From NCBI GenBank assembly GCA_002383325.1, contig DFYJ01000055.1, forward strand, positions 13,437 through 34,594: a stretch of 21,158 nucleotides of DNA. The letters are read 5' to 3'. Source of the DNA: Candidatus Aminicenantes bacterium UBA4085 (GTDB lineage: Bacteria > Acidobacteriota > Aminicenantia > Aminicenantales > UBA4085). Numbering within the stretch: the first letter of the stretch is position 1; every line of letters starts with the position of its first letter. The notes under the pieces were generated by a model. That model saw only the letters and a program-made list of their open reading frames with translations. It was not told the DNA's origin and ran no database searches. The translations under genes were made by a program, and so were the position numbers. Below are positions 20,230-21,158 of the stretch, piece by piece.

Positions 20230-21158
20230 TCACTGTCGGACGGCCGCTTGCGCCCGGATCAGGTCGTGCAGAGTCACGATCCCCCGGATGGTCCCGTCGT
20301 CCGGATCGACGACGACGAGAAAAGGGACGGCCGATTGAACGAAGCGGTCCCCGATGGCCCGGATCGTCTCTTCCGGCAGGCAGGTCAGGGCAGGACGGAC
20401 GTCCGGGGGGATGGATGTCCGGAGAGAATCCTGGATCTGTTCGCGCGTCACCAAACCTTTCAGACGGCCGTCCTCCAGTACGGGATAGATGCGGAACGGG
20501 TGCCTGTCGATCAAAGCCCGCAAGCTGGCCGAGTCGGCCGAGGTCAGGAATACCGGCTTCGGATTGGCCACCGCGCGGACCGGCAGATCCTGCCATCCCT
20601 GCAGGTCCAGGGGCGGCCGGATCTTGTGCAGCTCATGGCCGTCCTGCACGAGAAGAGCGTCATAGAGGCCATGGCCGCCGGCCAGCTTGGCCACGGCCTG
20701 ACTGATGACCAATCCGATCATGAGTCCGGGGACGAGCTCAAACTGATGGGTCATCTCGAAAACGATCAGGACCGAGGTCAAAGGAGCCCGGACGATCGTC
20801 CCCAGACAGGCGCTCATGCCGACAGCCGCCAGAACGATCCGGTCGGCGCCGGTCAGAGGCAGCCACAGCCCGGCCAGCCCGGCGGTGAAATACCCGGCCA
20901 TGCCGCCGATGAATAGGGAAGGCGCGAAAATGCCGCCCGACCCACCGAAGCCATAGCCGATCACAGTGGCCGCCAGCTTGGCCACGACCATGAGGCCGGC
21001 GATCTGCCAGGGAAAGCGATCGTTCAGGGCCGCCGAAAGATCCCCGTAGCCGAGGCCGAAGACGCCGATGCGCCCGGTCAGCCAGAAGATCGCAATCCCG
21101 ATGACCCAAGTCAGGAACCCACCGGCCAAGGGGAACATCCAAGCCGCGCCGCGGGCCG
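20230..21158 (-). CDS. ClC-type chloride channel/antiporter with CBS domains (5' partial)
   Basis: This is the C-terminal half of a ClC chloride channel or H+/Cl- exchanger of the inner membrane. The frame stays open to the window edge, so the N-terminal part, including the expected gating GxEGP segment, is outside and the mechanism cannot be judged. About 308 residues are visible. The conserved selectivity segment GGSGGIFAPSLFIGGMAGYF and the helix VGMSACLGTIVRAPLTSVLIVFEMTHQ are present. The conserved tyrosine segment GLYDALL ends the membrane part. Two CBS domains follow (VANPKPVFLTSADSASLRALI...VLEDGRLKGLVTREQIQ, and the repeat ending DGTIRGIVTLHDLIRAQ), which usually bind adenine nucleotides and tune transport. 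It converges with otsB. Its place beside an MscS-trehalose block is consistent with osmotic or acid stress, but opposite orientation means no shared transcript. Confidence 0.92.
   Translation of the reverse strand, partial: ARGAAWMFPLAGGFLTWVIGIAIFWLTGRIGVFGLGYGDLSAALNDRFPWQIAGLMVVAKLAATVIGYGFGGSGGIFAPSLFIGGMAGYFTAGLAGLWLPLTGADRIVLAAVGMSACLGTIVRAPLTSVLIVFEMTHQFELVPGLMIGLVISQAVAKLAGGHGLYDALLVQDGHELHKIRPPLDLQGWQDLPVRAVANPKPVFLTSADSASLRALIDRHPFRIYPVLEDGRLKGLVTREQIQDSLRTSIPPDVRPALTCLPEETIRAIGDRFVQSAVPFLVVVDPDDGTIRGIVTLHDLIRAQAAVRQ

Overview
The window is a GC-rich, densely packed bacterial chromosome segment. I found no rRNA, tRNA, CRISPR array or intact transposase gene. A TolC-type outer-membrane channel and a lipoprotein adaptor mean the host is Gram-negative (diderm). 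A V/A-type ATP synthase with the subunit order I-K, plus TreT-like and GT20 trehalose enzymes, fits phyla such as Aminicenantota/Acidobacteriota or similar anaerobes. That placement is an inference from gene content and has low confidence.

Region 1 (1-2044, + strand) is the end of a V-type ATPase operon: subunit I (5' end outside the window) and the proteolipid subunit K, joined by an ATGA overlap. The K subunit carries ligands resembling the Na+ site of Enterococcus NtpK. Region 2 (2045-3466, + strand) has its own TTGACA promoter and a 380-residue eRF1-like protein with a degenerate GGQ motif and a C-terminal CxxC...CxxC zinc ribbon. Region 3 (3456-9787, - strand) is a tripartite efflux operon read in the order tetR, tolC-like, hlyD/acrA-like, RND pump. 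Its start codons overlap or nearly touch the preceding stops, and one sigma70-type promoter sits just upstream with a probable TetR operator at the start of transcription.

Region 4 (9788-10866) is a palindrome-rich intergenic stretch followed by a secreted protein of unknown function that appears to be leaderless. Region 5 (10898-12423, - strand) pairs a glyoxalase II-like metallo-hydrolase with a XerD-type tyrosine recombinase. Next to it lies a 104-bp palindromic REP/MITE-like element (12477-12580) that can fold as a three-way junction. The promoter of the next gene abuts its right edge. Region 6 (12611-14948, + strand) couples a SAM methyltransferase to a MIO-type aromatic amino acid lyase with Ala-Cys-Gly in place of Ala-Ser-Gly.

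Region 7 (15034-20217, + strand) reads as an osmoadaptation block: an MscS channel, then a trehalose operon (GT20 OtsA-like synthase, a DUF5752-like protein, a TreT-like GT4 synthase, OtsB phosphatase) with 2-4-nt junctions. It encodes two apparent routes to trehalose. Region 8 (20230-21158, - strand) is the C-terminal half of a ClC chloride channel/antiporter with two CBS domains; its 5' end lies outside the window.

The most unusual items are the three-way-junction repeat, the Ala-Cys-Gly MIO lyase, the eRF1-like protein lacking a clear GGQ, the dual-route trehalose operon with its unexplained DUF5752-like member, and two genes with -10 boxes placed for leaderless transcription. I see no convincing wholly new multi-gene system.
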